Assembly (NCBI RefSeq): GCF_049965315.1
Contig: NZ_JBMFWL010000010.1
Span: forward strand, 1-51,089
Direction of reading: 5' to 3'
Source of the DNA: Acidithiobacillus_B sp049965315
GTDB taxonomy: Bacteria; Pseudomonadota; Gammaproteobacteria; Acidithiobacillales; Acidithiobacillaceae
DNA: 51,089 nucleotides
A program made the translations under genes and the position numbers. Of the stretch, positions 16,095 through 23,735 are shown piece by piece (position 1 is the first letter of the stretch; each line of letters begins with the position of its first letter). A model generated the notes under the pieces. That model saw only the letters and a list, made by a program, of their open reading frames with translations, was not told the origin of the DNA and did not search any database.

Positions 16095-19000
16095 ATGACC
16101 AGCCCCACGCCCGAAGCAAAGCCCGCCCCTTCCGCGGCCGACGAAAGTACGGCGCAGTTGCTTGCCCGCCACGCGCCCGTTCTGGCCATGGCGGCGGATC
16201 GCTTTGTGGACCTGTTTTATGGGCAACTGGGCAAACGGCCCGAAACAGCGGCCATTCTGCAGCGACTGACGCCGGAACGCTACGCTGCCCTCAAGGCGGC
16301 TCAGCGGGCCCATGCCCTGCGCCTGCTCATGCCCGGAGGAGAGGATGCATTGGCAGAGGAGGCCTTGCGCGTCGGTCATCGCCACGCCCTGGTGGGAGTA
16401 CAGGCCGACTGGCTGGCGGCGTCTTTTGGCCTGTATGCCGATTGCCTGCTGGCCCAGATGCAGGGCATCGAGCCCGTTGAAGACCGCCATGCGCTGCAAA
16501 CCCTGCTCATGCGCCGCCTGTCCCAGGACCTCGCCTTTCAACTCCAGGGCAGCGAGGCCGCGGTTCATCGCGAAAGGGAGGTGATGGAGCGCGTTGATCT
16601 GCTCCTGCTCTCGGACCAGAGTCCGGAGGCCCTGCCGCCGGCCATCCTCAAGCTGCTCCTGGAAATGGAGGGCATCAGCGGCGCCTGGATTGGCCATCCC
16701 GACCGCGACGGGCGCTTTGTGATCGACGAGGTCGCCGGAGCGGGCATGGCCGATTTTCTCTCCCAAGTGGAGATCCGCAGCGATGACGGGCCGCTGGGCC
16801 AGGGACCATCTGGTCGCGCCTGGCGCGGCGGGACCACGGTCATCAGCGACGACTGGGGGCATGATGCGTCCGTGGCGCCCTGGCGAGGGCATGCCCAGGC
16901 CCAAAACTGGCGCTCCAGTGCGGCCATTCCCATCCACAGCGGCGGTGAGCCCGTGGCCCTGCTCACCTTGTACAGCGCCATCGCCGGCTTTTTTGCCTAC
17001 CCCAACCGCCAGTTAATGGTCCGCCATCTGGCCACCATGCTCGGCGTGACCATGGCGCAAAAGCAGAACCAGCGGCGTCTGGCACGCCTCCAATCCCTCT
17101 ACCGCGCCTTTCTGGCCGAGGGAGACATCCTCATCAAGGCCCGGTCCGAAATGGACATGCTGCGCAAGACCTGCCAGCGCCTGGTGGACAACAGCTTTTT
17201 CAATACGGCTTATGTGACCCGCCCCGATGCCGCAGGCTGGTTTCGCCCCCTGGCGGCAGCGGGTGTCGGCAGCACGCAGTTGAGCAGCGTGCGTCTGCAT
17301 GTGGATAGCACGGACCTCCCCTCCATCCTGAGCCAGACCTGGTCCGAAAGCCGGTTGCATTATCATAACGATTACCTCGCGGATGCCGCCCGCGCCGCCC
17401 TGCATCCACTCTTTCGGGCCAATGGCTGGGCCAGCATGGCCACCGTTCCCATTCATCGTGACGGCAAGATCTGGGCCATTCTGGGAGTGACCAGCCCGGA
17501 GGCGGGGCTCTTTGACCAGGATACCCTGGTGGCCATCGCCCGCATCGGCAAACTCCTGGGCCACGGCCTGGACGAACTCGACCTCAAGGACCGTATGGAA
17601 AAGGAGCGGGAGGTGCAGGGCTGGCTGGCCCGCCACGATCCCCTGACCGGCCTGCCCAACCGCATTGCGCTCCTGAACCGCATCCCGGAGGCCATGGCCC
17701 GCGCCCTGCGCCAGGAAAAGCTCATGGCCATCTGCATGCTCGATCTGGACGACTTCAAGCCCGTCAATGATACCTATGGTCATGCCGCCGGCGATGCCCT
17801 CCTGCAAATCTTCGGCCAGCGCCTCCAGGCTGCGGTTCGCCAAACCGATTTCGCGGCGCGCCTGGGCGGCGACGAATTCGCCCTGGTCCTGGAGAATCTC
17901 CACTCCATGAATGATCTGGGGAGGGTCCTGGACCGCGTTCAGCAGGCCCTGGAAACGCCTTTCCCCCTGCCCGACGGCCACGAGGTACAGATCGGCGGCA
18001 GCCTGGGGGTTACCCTGTATCCCATCGACGAGGGCGACCCGGAGCATCTCCTCCGCCATGCCGATCAGGCCCTCTATGCGGTGAAGACGGAAAAGGGACG
18101 GCGCAGCCGCTTCTGGGCTTGCTTCCACATCAGCGAGGGTAGCGACGGCGAACAGGCCCGCTCCTATGACCACCTCCTCGCCAATGGCGGGCTGCGGCCT
18201 TATTACCAGCCGGTTCTGGATCTGCGCAGCGGCCGGATCATCGGCGTTGAAGCCCTGGCACGGCTCTGGGACGGCGCCCAAATCATCCCCCCCGCTGCCT
18301 TCCTGCCCCATCTGGACCTTGCCGGTCAGGAAAGCCTCAGCAGCCAGATGCTCCAGCAGGCCATCACCGCCGCCGAGGCATGGGAAAAGGCCGGGTTTCC
18401 CCTGGAAGTGGCCATCAATCTTCCGCCCGAGGTGCTCATTTCCGATCACTGCCTGAGCTCCCTGCAAGGCATCATCAGCGCCTCCTCCCTGCCGCCCCAA
18501 CGCCTGACCCTGGAGATCCTGGAGAGCGGGGAGTTCTTGTCCCTGGCCATTGCCAAGGAGCGCATCGCCAGGATCCGCGCCCTGGGCGTACGGGTGGCCC
18601 TGGACGATGTGGGCAGCGCCTATGCCTCGCTGCTGCGCCTCAAGGAGCTGGCGGTGGACGAGATCAAGCTGGATCAGGGCTTTGTCCGCGAAATCCCGCG
18701 GCACCCCGGCGATCTGCTCTTCGTCCTGAATGTCCGGGCCCTGGCCCAGGACCTGCGCACCCGCTATGTGGTGGAGGGGGCCGAAACCCTGGAGACCCTG
18801 GATGCCCTTGCGGTATTGGGAGTGGAGCATGTGCAGGGCTACGCCATCGCCCGGCCGATGCCCGAGGAGGCCGTCCTTGCCTGGCTGCAGCAGTATCGCG
18901 GGATTGCCCACGATCAGGCCCCGCGCACGCTGCTGGGCGCCTATGCGGCGCACCTCACCTTTGACAGCCTTTACCGCATGGCCCCGGCCATGATGGAGCA

Positions 19001-19247
19001 ACTGCCCAATCTCGATAACCCCTACCGCTGCCGAATGGGACGGTATCTGGATCACCACGGCTTGCACGCGTCCGCAGTGGGAGTAGCCTATCAATCTTAC
19101 CACGCCGCCGTTAGCCGGAAGGATAGGCTGGCGCCGGAATTGGAAAGCGCCCGCTTGCGCCTGCGCATGGCCATGGAAGACGCCTTGCGCTGTGCCGACT
19201 TTGCTGCACGCTATGAGCCGCCCGATACCGGTGACCAACACCAATAG
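16095..19247 (+). CDS. Globin-coupled GGDEF-EAL protein with two GAF-like regions and a C-terminal CZB-like domain
   Basis: A 1050-residue cyclic-di-GMP enzyme with several sensors. Residues about 15-165 form a globin-coupled sensor; the probable haem-ligating His97 lies in VGHRHALVG. Two GAF-like regions follow (about 175-330 and 345-500). The GGDEF domain has an intact active site (GGDEF at 591-595), and the EAL domain starts at 719-721 with LDDVGSAYASLLRLKELAV and VQGYAIARPM. EAL catalytic residues look mostly present, so both synthesis and breakdown of cyclic-di-GMP are possible. The last 100 residues (about 945-1045) resemble a chemoreceptor zinc-binding domain, with His953, Cys979 in CRMGRYL, and His1003; a usual His appears to be Tyr. 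The ATG at 16095 follows tRNA-Lys closely; the longer frame overlaps the tRNA. DUF488 follows after 12 nt. Confidence 0.9.
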   Translation: MTSPTPEAKPAPSAADESTAQLLARHAPVLAMAADRFVDLFYGQLGKRPETAAILQRLTPERYAALKAAQRAHALRLLMPGGEDALAEEALRVGHRHALVGVQADWLAASFGLYADCLLAQMQGIEPVEDRHALQTLLMRRLSQDLAFQLQGSEAAVHREREVMERVDLLLLSDQSPEALPPAILKLLLEMEGISGAWIGHPDRDGRFVIDEVAGAGMADFLSQVEIRSDDGPLGQGPSGRAWRGGTTVISDDWGHDASVAPWRGHAQAQNWRSSAAIPIHSGGEPVALLTLYSAIAGFFAYPNRQLMVRHLATMLGVTMAQKQNQRRLARLQSLYRAFLAEGDILIKARSEMDMLRKTCQRLVDNSFFNTAYVTRPDAAGWFRPLAAAGVGSTQLSSVRLHVDSTDLPSILSQTWSESRLHYHNDYLADAARAALHPLFRANGWASMATVPIHRDGKIWAILGVTSPEAGLFDQDTLVAIARIGKLLGHGLDELDLKDRMEKEREVQGWLARHDPLTGLPNRIALLNRIPEAMARALRQEKLMAICMLDLDDFKPVNDTYGHAAGDALLQIFGQRLQAAVRQTDFAARLGGDEFALVLENLHSMNDLGRVLDRVQQALETPFPLPDGHEVQIGGSLGVTLYPIDEGDPEHLLRHADQALYAVKTEKGRRSRFWACFHISEGSDGEQARSYDHLLANGGLRPYYQPVLDLRSGRIIGVEALARLWDGAQIIPPAAFLPHLDLAGQESLSSQMLQQAITAAEAWEKAGFPLEVAINLPPEVLISDHCLSSLQGIISASSLPPQRLTLEILESGEFLSLAIAKERIARIRALGVRVALDDVGSAYASLLRLKELAVDEIKLDQGFVREIPRHPGDLLFVLNVRALAQDLRTRYVVEGAETLETLDALAVLGVEHVQGYAIARPMPEEAVLAWLQQYRGIAHDQAPRTLLGAYAAHLTFDSLYRMAPAMMEQLPNLDNPYRCRMGRYLDHHGLHASAVGVAYQSYHAAVSRKDRLAPELESARLRLRMAMEDALRCADFAARYEPPDTGDQHQ

Positions 19248-19259
19248 CAGGAGAGCTAG

Positions 19260-19634
19260 ATGCCGACCCCCATTCAAATCTGGCGCGTTTACCATAGCCC
19301 CCGCCCCGCAGGCTACGCAGTCCTGGTGGAACGGCTATGGCCGCGGGGCATTCGCAAGGCCGATCTGGCCCTCGACGCATGGGCCAAGGATCTGGCCCCC
19401 AGCACCGCGTTGCGCCAATGGTTCGGCCACGAACCGGAACGCTGGGAAGAGTTCCGGCGCCGCTATCGGGAAGAACTCGCCGCCGCCATCCCCGCCGCCC
19501 GCCAACTCCTCGGCGCCGCCGGCGACAGGCCGCTCATCCTGCTCTACGCCGCCCACGACGAGGCCCATAACGGGGCTCTGGTGCTGCAGGGGTTTCTTCA
19601 GGAGCTGCAGGGAACGCCGGCCTCCCGGGCCTAG
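19260..19634 (+). CDS. DUF488 family protein (YeaO-like)
   Basis: A 124-residue DUF488 protein. It shows the family pattern R-x-Y, then VLVERLWPRGIRKADLALD, and ends with ILLYAAHDEAHNGALVLQ. The molecular function is unknown. AGGAGA lies about 7 nt before the ATG, and only 12 nt separate it from the globin-coupled cyclic-di-GMP protein, so they are probably one operon. A haemoglobin gene with its own promoter follows. Confidence 0.85.
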   Translation: MPTPIQIWRVYHSPRPAGYAVLVERLWPRGIRKADLALDAWAKDLAPSTALRQWFGHEPERWEEFRRRYREELAAAIPAARQLLGAAGDRPLILLYAAHDEAHNGALVLQGFLQELQGTPASRA

Positions 19635-19741
19635 GGCCCGATCTCCTTCTTGGGCTTCCTCCCGGCGCGGAAACGGCCGTTGGCGGGAATTTCTTGCTCT
19701 GACGGCGGGCAGCTCGTCCTGTCCTGCGGCCATCCATTTCC

Positions 19742-19755
19742 TTGACGCAGATCAA
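19742..19755 (+). promoter_or_regulatory. FNR/DNR-type box upstream of the globin gene
   Basis: TTGAC-GCAG-ATCAA, one base from the perfect FNR palindrome TTGAT-N4-ATCAA. Its centre (19748.5) lies 29.5 nt before the first base of the -10 element TATAGT (19778-19783). That places it at -41.5 from the predicted transcript start, the classical class II activation position. Confidence 0.75.
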
Positions 19756-19777
19756 GGACGTTCCCCATCCTTAGCCC

Positions 19778-19783
19778 TATAGT
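19778..19783 (+). promoter_or_regulatory. -10 element of the globin promoter
   Basis: TATAGT, five of six matches to the sigma-70 consensus. No good -35 hexamer precedes it; the FNR/DNR box covers that place, as expected for an activator-dependent promoter. Predicted transcript start is about 19790. Confidence 0.6.
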
Positions 19784-19841
19784 GAAGCCGTGCCGCCCGC
19801 CACGCGGCCCGCTTCCTTCCCCATCACACCAGGAGTCCAAT

Positions 19842-20303
19842 GTGACCATCAATATTACCCTCATCAAGCAAAGCGGTGCCGCAGTTCAGGACCTGGGCAT
19901 TCAGGTGGCCGAACATTTTTACAACTATATGTTCAGCCATTTCCCCGAAGTGCGGCCCATGTTCCCCGGCGACATGAGCGAGCAGCGCGTGCGCCTGTTC
20001 AATTCCGTCATCCTCATCGCCACCAACATTGACACGCTGGAAGTGCTGGTGCCTTATCTGAAGGAACTGGGTGTGGGACACATCAAGTACGACACGCGCC
20101 CCGAGCACTACCCCATTGTCGGCAAGAGTCTCCTGAACACCCTCAAGCATTTCCTCGGCGCCGCCTGGACCCAGCAAATGGCCGAATCCTGGATCGAGGC
20201 CTACAATCTCGCCTCCACCATCTGCATCGAGGCAGCCTACGAGGCCATGGCTCCGTCCCGCTTCGTGCCCGTGACCATTGACGACGTACCCCCGGCGGTC
20301 TGA
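19842..20303 (+). CDS. Single-domain bacterial haemoglobin
   Basis: A 153-residue globin of the Vitreoscilla haemoglobin/flavohaemoglobin type, with no reductase domain attached. The proximal His lies in VGHIKYDTRPEHYPIVG, the region that reads KHCQ...HYPIVG in Vitreoscilla haemoglobin. The CD region (FPEVRPMFPGDM) and the last helix (WIEAYNLASTICIEAAYE) also fit. Likely roles are oxygen binding at low oxygen or nitric oxide removal. The GTG at 19842 has AGGAG 6 nt upstream, better than any upstream codon. An FNR/DNR box at -41.5 predicts induction by low oxygen or NO. Confidence 0.88.
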   Translation: MTINITLIKQSGAAVQDLGIQVAEHFYNYMFSHFPEVRPMFPGDMSEQRVRLFNSVILIATNIDTLEVLVPYLKELGVGHIKYDTRPEHYPIVGKSLLNTLKHFLGAAWTQQMAESWIEAYNLASTICIEAAYEAMAPSRFVPVTIDDVPPAV

Positions 20304-20308
20304 ATAAG
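20278..20308 (+). promoter_or_regulatory. Predicted promoter for the second structured RNA, at the 3' end of the globin gene
   Basis: TTGACG (20278-20283) and AATAAG (20303-20308) are 19 nt apart, and the -10 element overlaps the globin stop codon. The -10 is weak and the spacing long, so this is tentative. Predicted start is about 20314. Confidence 0.35.
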
Positions 20309-20314
20309 CCTGGA

Positions 20315-20427
20315 ACGGCGGTTGGCGGAGGAGGTCTTTTCTCCGGCGGTCCTTGCCTGTTGTTCTACGGCTCATCCCGCTGGCGACCGAAGTCGCGGCA
20401 AAACCTCCTCTGCCAACCGCCGTTTTT
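20315..20427 (+). ncRNA. Structured RNA, copy 2 (same family as 6171-6273)
   Basis: About 113 nt between the globin and the reductase gene. The arms 20316-20334 and 20404-20422 pair over 19 positions, one a G-T wobble, and TTTTT follows (20423-20427). TTGCCTGT (20353-20360) and GTCGCGGCAAAAC (20392-20404) are identical to copy 1. GCGAC and GTCGC form an inner hairpin with a CGAA loop. The inner half of the long stem differs completely from copy 1 yet still pairs, which indicates selection for RNA structure. The family is not recognised. It could also act as the globin terminator or as a leader of the reductase gene. Confidence 0.65.
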
Positions 20428-20488
20428 AGGATGAAGCCCGGCGTGTGCCCCGGCGCATGCCTTTATTCTTGCGGAGCATCCATCAGCT

Positions 20489-21472
20489 ATGGATTATGAA
20501 ATCTGCCTGGAGCCTTCGGGCATCCGCTTCACCGCCGGCGCCGGGCAGAGCATCGTCGCGGCCGCCCTGGCCCAAGGCATTCCCCTTCAACATGGCTGCG
20601 GCAACGGCTCCTGTGGCGATTGCAAGGGGACCATCCTGGAGGGCGAGGGGGAACAGGGGCCTTTCATGCCGTTGTTGCTGACCCCCGCCGAACGGGCCGC
20701 CGGCATGGCGATTCTGTGCAAATTGCGGCCGCGCAGCCCCATGCGCATTCGCGCCGACGTGCAGGATACCGAGCGCTGGGCGGCCGCAGTCACCGCCCTC
20801 ACCCCCTTGGCGTGGAATGTCCTGGAACTGCGCCTGCAGCCGGAGCGCCCTTATCCCTACCGCGCTGGTCAGTATGCGCGTCTGGCCGTCCCCGGCGCTG
20901 CGGGAGAATGGCGCTCCTATTCCATGGCCACCCCTCCCCGGGCCGATGGCACCCTCGTTTTCCACATTCGCGAACTGCCGGGCGGGCGCTTCAGCCACTG
21001 GCTGTTTCACACCGCCCGGGTGGGCGATACGCTGCAGATGGCTGGTGCCCAGGGGGAGTTTTTCCTGCGTCAGGACAATGAACGGCCGCTCCTCTGCATT
21101 GCGGCGGGCACGGGCCTGGCCCCCCTGGAGGCCATTCTGCAGGAAAGCATGGCATTGGGCTGGGAGCGGCCCATCCACCTTTTTTACGGCGCCCGCCGGA
21201 GGCCCGACTTTTATCATTTGGCGGTGCTGGAAGATTGGGCGCGGCAACATCCCCATCTACGGGTTACGCCCACCCTTTCCGATGCCGAGGACAGGGACTG
21301 GGCGGGGGCCCGCCGCCTGCTGCCCAGCGTAATGGCCAGCGGCCATTGGCGGGATCATGAGGTCTATCTCTGCGGCAGCCCGGCCATGATCGAGGCGGCC
21401 ATTGACCTCCTCCTCTCCCATCAGGTGCAGCATGAACAGATTCACTTCGACGCCTTTGCGCCCAATGGCTGA
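20489..21472 (+). CDS. Ferredoxin-flavin NAD(P)H oxidoreductase (2Fe-2S plus FAD/NAD domains)
   Basis: A 327-residue electron-transfer reductase. Residues 1-85 form a plant-type [2Fe-2S] domain with GCGNGSCGDC and the fourth cysteine in AILCK. A flavin domain follows with RSYS (EWRSYSMATPP), then an NAD(P) domain with IAAGTGLAPLEAIL and YLCGSPAMIEAA. This layout is that of oxygenase reductases and of CDP-6-deoxy-3,4-glucoseen (AscD-like) reductases. No oxygenase or sugar gene is nearby. Next to a reductase-less haemoglobin, it may supply the electrons that a flavohaemoglobin would get from its own domain; that is inference from position. Confidence 0.85.
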   Translation: MDYEICLEPSGIRFTAGAGQSIVAAALAQGIPLQHGCGNGSCGDCKGTILEGEGEQGPFMPLLLTPAERAAGMAILCKLRPRSPMRIRADVQDTERWAAAVTALTPLAWNVLELRLQPERPYPYRAGQYARLAVPGAAGEWRSYSMATPPRADGTLVFHIRELPGGRFSHWLFHTARVGDTLQMAGAQGEFFLRQDNERPLLCIAAGTGLAPLEAILQESMALGWERPIHLFYGARRRPDFYHLAVLEDWARQHPHLRVTPTLSDAEDRDWAGARRLLPSVMASGHWRDHEVYLCGSPAMIEAAIDLLLSHQVQHEQIHFDAFAPNG

Positions 21473-21512
21473 GGCCATGGGAGCCGCGGCGCAAGGCAAC
21501 CCCGGACCGGAT

Positions 21513-21761
21513 TCAGGCGGCGGCGCCGAGGAGCTTCAGGACTTCCCCCAGGGGCTGCACGCCCACCGTGCGCAGGGTGCCATCAATGACCACGGCCGGA
21601 ACGGTCTTGATGCGCAGTTTGCTGACGAGTTCGCGACCATCGCGCCCGCCGACGTCCAGGACTTCATATTCCATGGGCACCCGGCTGGCCGCTTCCCCCC
21701 AGACCTGCTCGGCCTGCGGGCAGGTGGGGCACCATTTGGAAACCAAGAGCTGTACCTTCAT
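21513..21761 (-). CDS. Small thioredoxin/glutaredoxin-like protein with CPTC site
   Basis: An 82-residue thioredoxin-fold protein. The active site is WCPTCPQAEQVW, and the cis-proline lies in IKTVPAVVIDG. The fold is complete for a minimal thioredoxin or glutaredoxin-like protein. It probably reduces disulphides in the cytoplasm; no signal peptide is visible. The ATG at 21761 is preferred because GAGGTG lies about 7 nt upstream; an ATG at 21788 is in frame. It lies downstream of the Crp/Fnr gene but has its own promoter with a perfect FNR-type box. Confidence 0.82.
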   Translation of the reverse strand: MKVQLLVSKWCPTCPQAEQVWGEAASRVPMEYEVLDVGGRDGRELVSKLRIKTVPAVVIDGTLRTVGVQPLGEVLKLLGAAA

Positions 21762-21791
21762 GCAACACCTCATGCAGCCACTTTTCATGAA

Positions 21792-21797
21792 ATTATA
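21792..21797 (-). promoter_or_regulatory. -10 element of the thioredoxin-like gene
   Basis: Minus-strand TATAAT, a perfect consensus, predicting a start at about 21785 and a 24-nt leader. The overlapping TATGCT (21802-21797) is an alternative that fits the FNR box spacing better. Confidence 0.6.
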
Positions 21798-21824
21798 GCA
21801 TAGTGTCTTTTGCACCAAGGTGAC

Positions 21825-21838
21825 TTGATTTCGATCAA
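21825..21838 (-). promoter_or_regulatory. Perfect FNR/DNR box upstream of the thioredoxin-like gene
   Basis: TTGAT-TTCG-ATCAA matches the FNR palindrome at all ten specified bases. Its centre is 29.5 nt from the first base of a possible -10 TATGCT (minus strand, 21802-21797), the class II distance. An overlapping, better -10 TATAAT (21797-21792) would put the box at -46.5. Confidence 0.8.
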
Positions 21839-21953
21839 GAAATCGTGATGGGTAACCTGCGGAAACGCCCTTTTGAACGTGAAACAGCGATCCTGTGGCA
21901 ACCCCATCCATTGGTCGCGCATTCCCGTAGCCGAACCACGTTGCATGGCGGAC

Positions 21954-22655
21954 TCAACTGCTGTCCGCCCAGCGGCGCAGGGCCTGGGGGTCGGGAATCT
22001 GCAGGCAGCGTTTATCCACGCGGAGCAAACCGGCCTTGCGCAGTCGCCCCAAGACCCGCGAAAAAGTCTCCGGCGTCAGGCCCAGGCGGGCGGCAACGGC
22101 CGCTTTTTTGGCGGGGAGGCTGATTTCGACGCATTCCCCTCCCGCCGGGCAGAGATCCAGCAGATAGCTGGCCACCCGCTGATTGGCCGATTCCATGCTG
22201 ATATGCCGCAACTCCTTGATCAGATAGTGCAAGCGCATGCTCAGCCGCGCCAGCATTTGGGGCATGAGTTCCTGATGCCCCTGCAAGGTCGCCATAAAAG
22301 GGGCGAAGGGGATCTCCACCACGATACTGGCCAGGCCAGCCGCCGCCTGCACCGGATAACGCCCGCCCAAAAAGGCCACAGCCTCGGCAAAAAGGTCGTC
22401 TACCTGGATGATTTCGACGATCTTTTCCCGCCCTCCCGCTCCCAAAGTAATCAGGTCGATCTCACCGGCGAGCAAAAAATAAAAGGCGCGGGCCTCTTCC
22501 CCCTCGTGGAAAAGGATCTCGCCCAAGTCCAACTGGCGCATCCGCGCCTGTTCCAGAAGCGCGACAAAGGCCCCTTCCGACCAGGCCGAGAACAGCGGGG
22601 TGCGCTGAATGCGGGCGCGGACATTACTGTCGATGGCCGACGGCGCAGACATCAT
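21954..22655 (-). CDS. Crp/Fnr family transcriptional regulator (DNR-like)
   Basis: A 233-residue Crp/Fnr regulator. The cyclic-nucleotide-binding fold covers about residues 20-130 (GEILFHEGEEARAFYFLLAG), then a dimerisation helix and a winged helix. The recognition helix reads TPETFSRVLGRLRKAG with the E-x-x-S-R triad that reads TTGA half-sites in FNR and DNR. The only cysteines are in LDLCPAGGECVE, so the N-terminal cysteine cluster of oxygen-sensing FNR is absent. A haem-based NO sensor like DNR is plausible but unproven. The gene overlaps the msrB stop by 4 nt. Two matching boxes lie within 2.2 kb. Confidence 0.88.
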   Translation of the reverse strand: MMSAPSAIDSNVRARIQRTPLFSAWSEGAFVALLEQARMRQLDLGEILFHEGEEARAFYFLLAGEIDLITLGAGGREKIVEIIQVDDLFAEAVAFLGGRYPVQAAAGLASIVVEIPFAPFMATLQGHQELMPQMLARLSMRLHYLIKELRHISMESANQRVASYLLDLCPAGGECVEISLPAKKAAVAARLGLTPETFSRVLGRLRKAGLLRVDKRCLQIPDPQALRRWADSS

Positions 22656-23113
22656 GCCGGCCCTGCCGGCAGGTCGGGCGGCAAATCTCCAGCCACAAAG
22701 CGCAGGGCCGCGGAGTTGAGACAGTAGCGCAAGCCGCTGGGGGGCGGACCATCGGGAAAGACATGACCCAGGTGTCCGTCACAACGGGCGCAGCGAATCT
22801 CGGTACGGGCCATGCCGTGGCTGGTGTCGCGGACTTCGCGAATATGCGCCGGATCGAAGGGGGCAAAAAAGCTCGGCCAGCCGCTTCCCGAAGCAAACTT
22901 CTGTAGAGAGCGGAACAGCGGCAGCCCACACAGCGCACAGACATAAGTCCCGGCGTGCTTTTCCGTCAGCAAAGCGCCGCAGAAAGGCGGCTCGGTACCA
23001 TGCTCCAGGAGGATATGCCGTTGCTCGGCGGAGAGATTCCGCGCCAGATCCCGGCGGCGGGCGGCGTCGATGGGGGTCAGGTCGTAACCGGAGGCGGAGC
23101 GTGATGTGGCCAT
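22652..23113 (-). CDS. msrB: Methionine (R)-sulfoxide reductase MsrB
   Basis: MsrB of 153 residues. Catalytic cysteine in GLRYCLNSAALRF; zinc site from CALC and CARC; the substrate region GSGWPSFFAP is present. It repairs the R form of methionine sulfoxide in proteins. The ATG at 23113 begins 4 nt after the msrA stop. Its stop overlaps the regulator start. No signal peptide, so it acts in the cytoplasm. Confidence 0.95.
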   Translation of the reverse strand: MATSRSASGYDLTPIDAARRRDLARNLSAEQRHILLEHGTEPPFCGALLTEKHAGTYVCALCGLPLFRSLQKFASGSGWPSFFAPFDPAHIREVRDTSHGMARTEIRCARCDGHLGHVFPDGPPPSGLRYCLNSAALRFVAGDLPPDLPAGPA

Positions 23114-23117
23114 GGGG

Positions 23118-23735
23118 TTACTCCTTAGGGTCCGTGCGCAGCAGCGGCGCAAAGTCCTGCCGCAGCTTCTCCACCTTGGGCCGGGAGACACAGCGAATAT
23201 AGGGCTGATCGGGGTTTCTTTCCGCGTAACGATGATGATACGCCTCGGCGGGATAGAAGGCCTCCAGGGGGCGCACTTCGGTTACGATGGGGTGGCCGGA
23301 AAATGGGTCCGTTTCATTCAACTGGCGAATATAGGCCCGCGCGACCCGGGCCTGAGCCGCGTCCACGGCAAAAATCACCGAACGATACTGGGTCCCGACA
23401 TCGTTGCCCTGGCGGTCGCGCTGGGTGGGGTCGTGGGCTACCGCAAAAAAGACCTGCAAGAGCTGTCCATAACCGATGCGCCGGGGATCGTAGCGGATCT
23501 CCACCGCCTCGGCATGCCCCGTCGTCCCGCTGCAGACGGTGCGATAGTCGGCCGTAGCGGCGCTTCCGCCGCTATAGCCCGGCATCACCTCCAGCACCCC
23601 CTCCAGGTCCCGGAACACCGCCTCTACGCACCAGAAACAGCCTCCCGCCAGTACGGCGCGGCCCTGTTCTTCGGCCGCCGTCAGCGCCATCTGCGGTAAC
23701 GGCAGCCCCTTCCCGGCGGCCATGCTATCACCCAT
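23118..23735 (-). CDS. msrA: Peptide-methionine (S)-sulfoxide reductase MsrA
   Basis: MsrA of about 205 residues with the catalytic GGCFWC motif, GYSGG, and the TGHAEAVEI segment. It repairs the S form of methionine sulfoxide. The ATG at 23735 is preferred because GGAGG lies 7 nt upstream; the longer frame begins at 23756. It is the first gene of an msrA-msrB-crp/fnr operon, which places oxidative repair and redox or NO control on one transcript. Confidence 0.94.
   Translation of the reverse strand: MGDSMAAGKGLPLPQMALTAAEEQGRAVLAGGCFWCVEAVFRDLEGVLEVMPGYSGGSAATADYRTVCSGTTGHAEAVEIRYDPRRIGYGQLLQVFFAVAHDPTQRDRQGNDVGTQYRSVIFAVDAAQARVARAYIRQLNETDPFSGHPIVTEVRPLEAFYPAEAYHHRYAERNPDQPYIRCVSRPKVEKLRQDFAPLLRTDPKE

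Noticed and set aside
17013..19295. 760-codon minus-strand frame opposite the globin-coupled GGDEF-EAL gene
   Set aside because: The plus strand has intact GGDEF and EAL motifs; the antisense frame has no recognisable domain.
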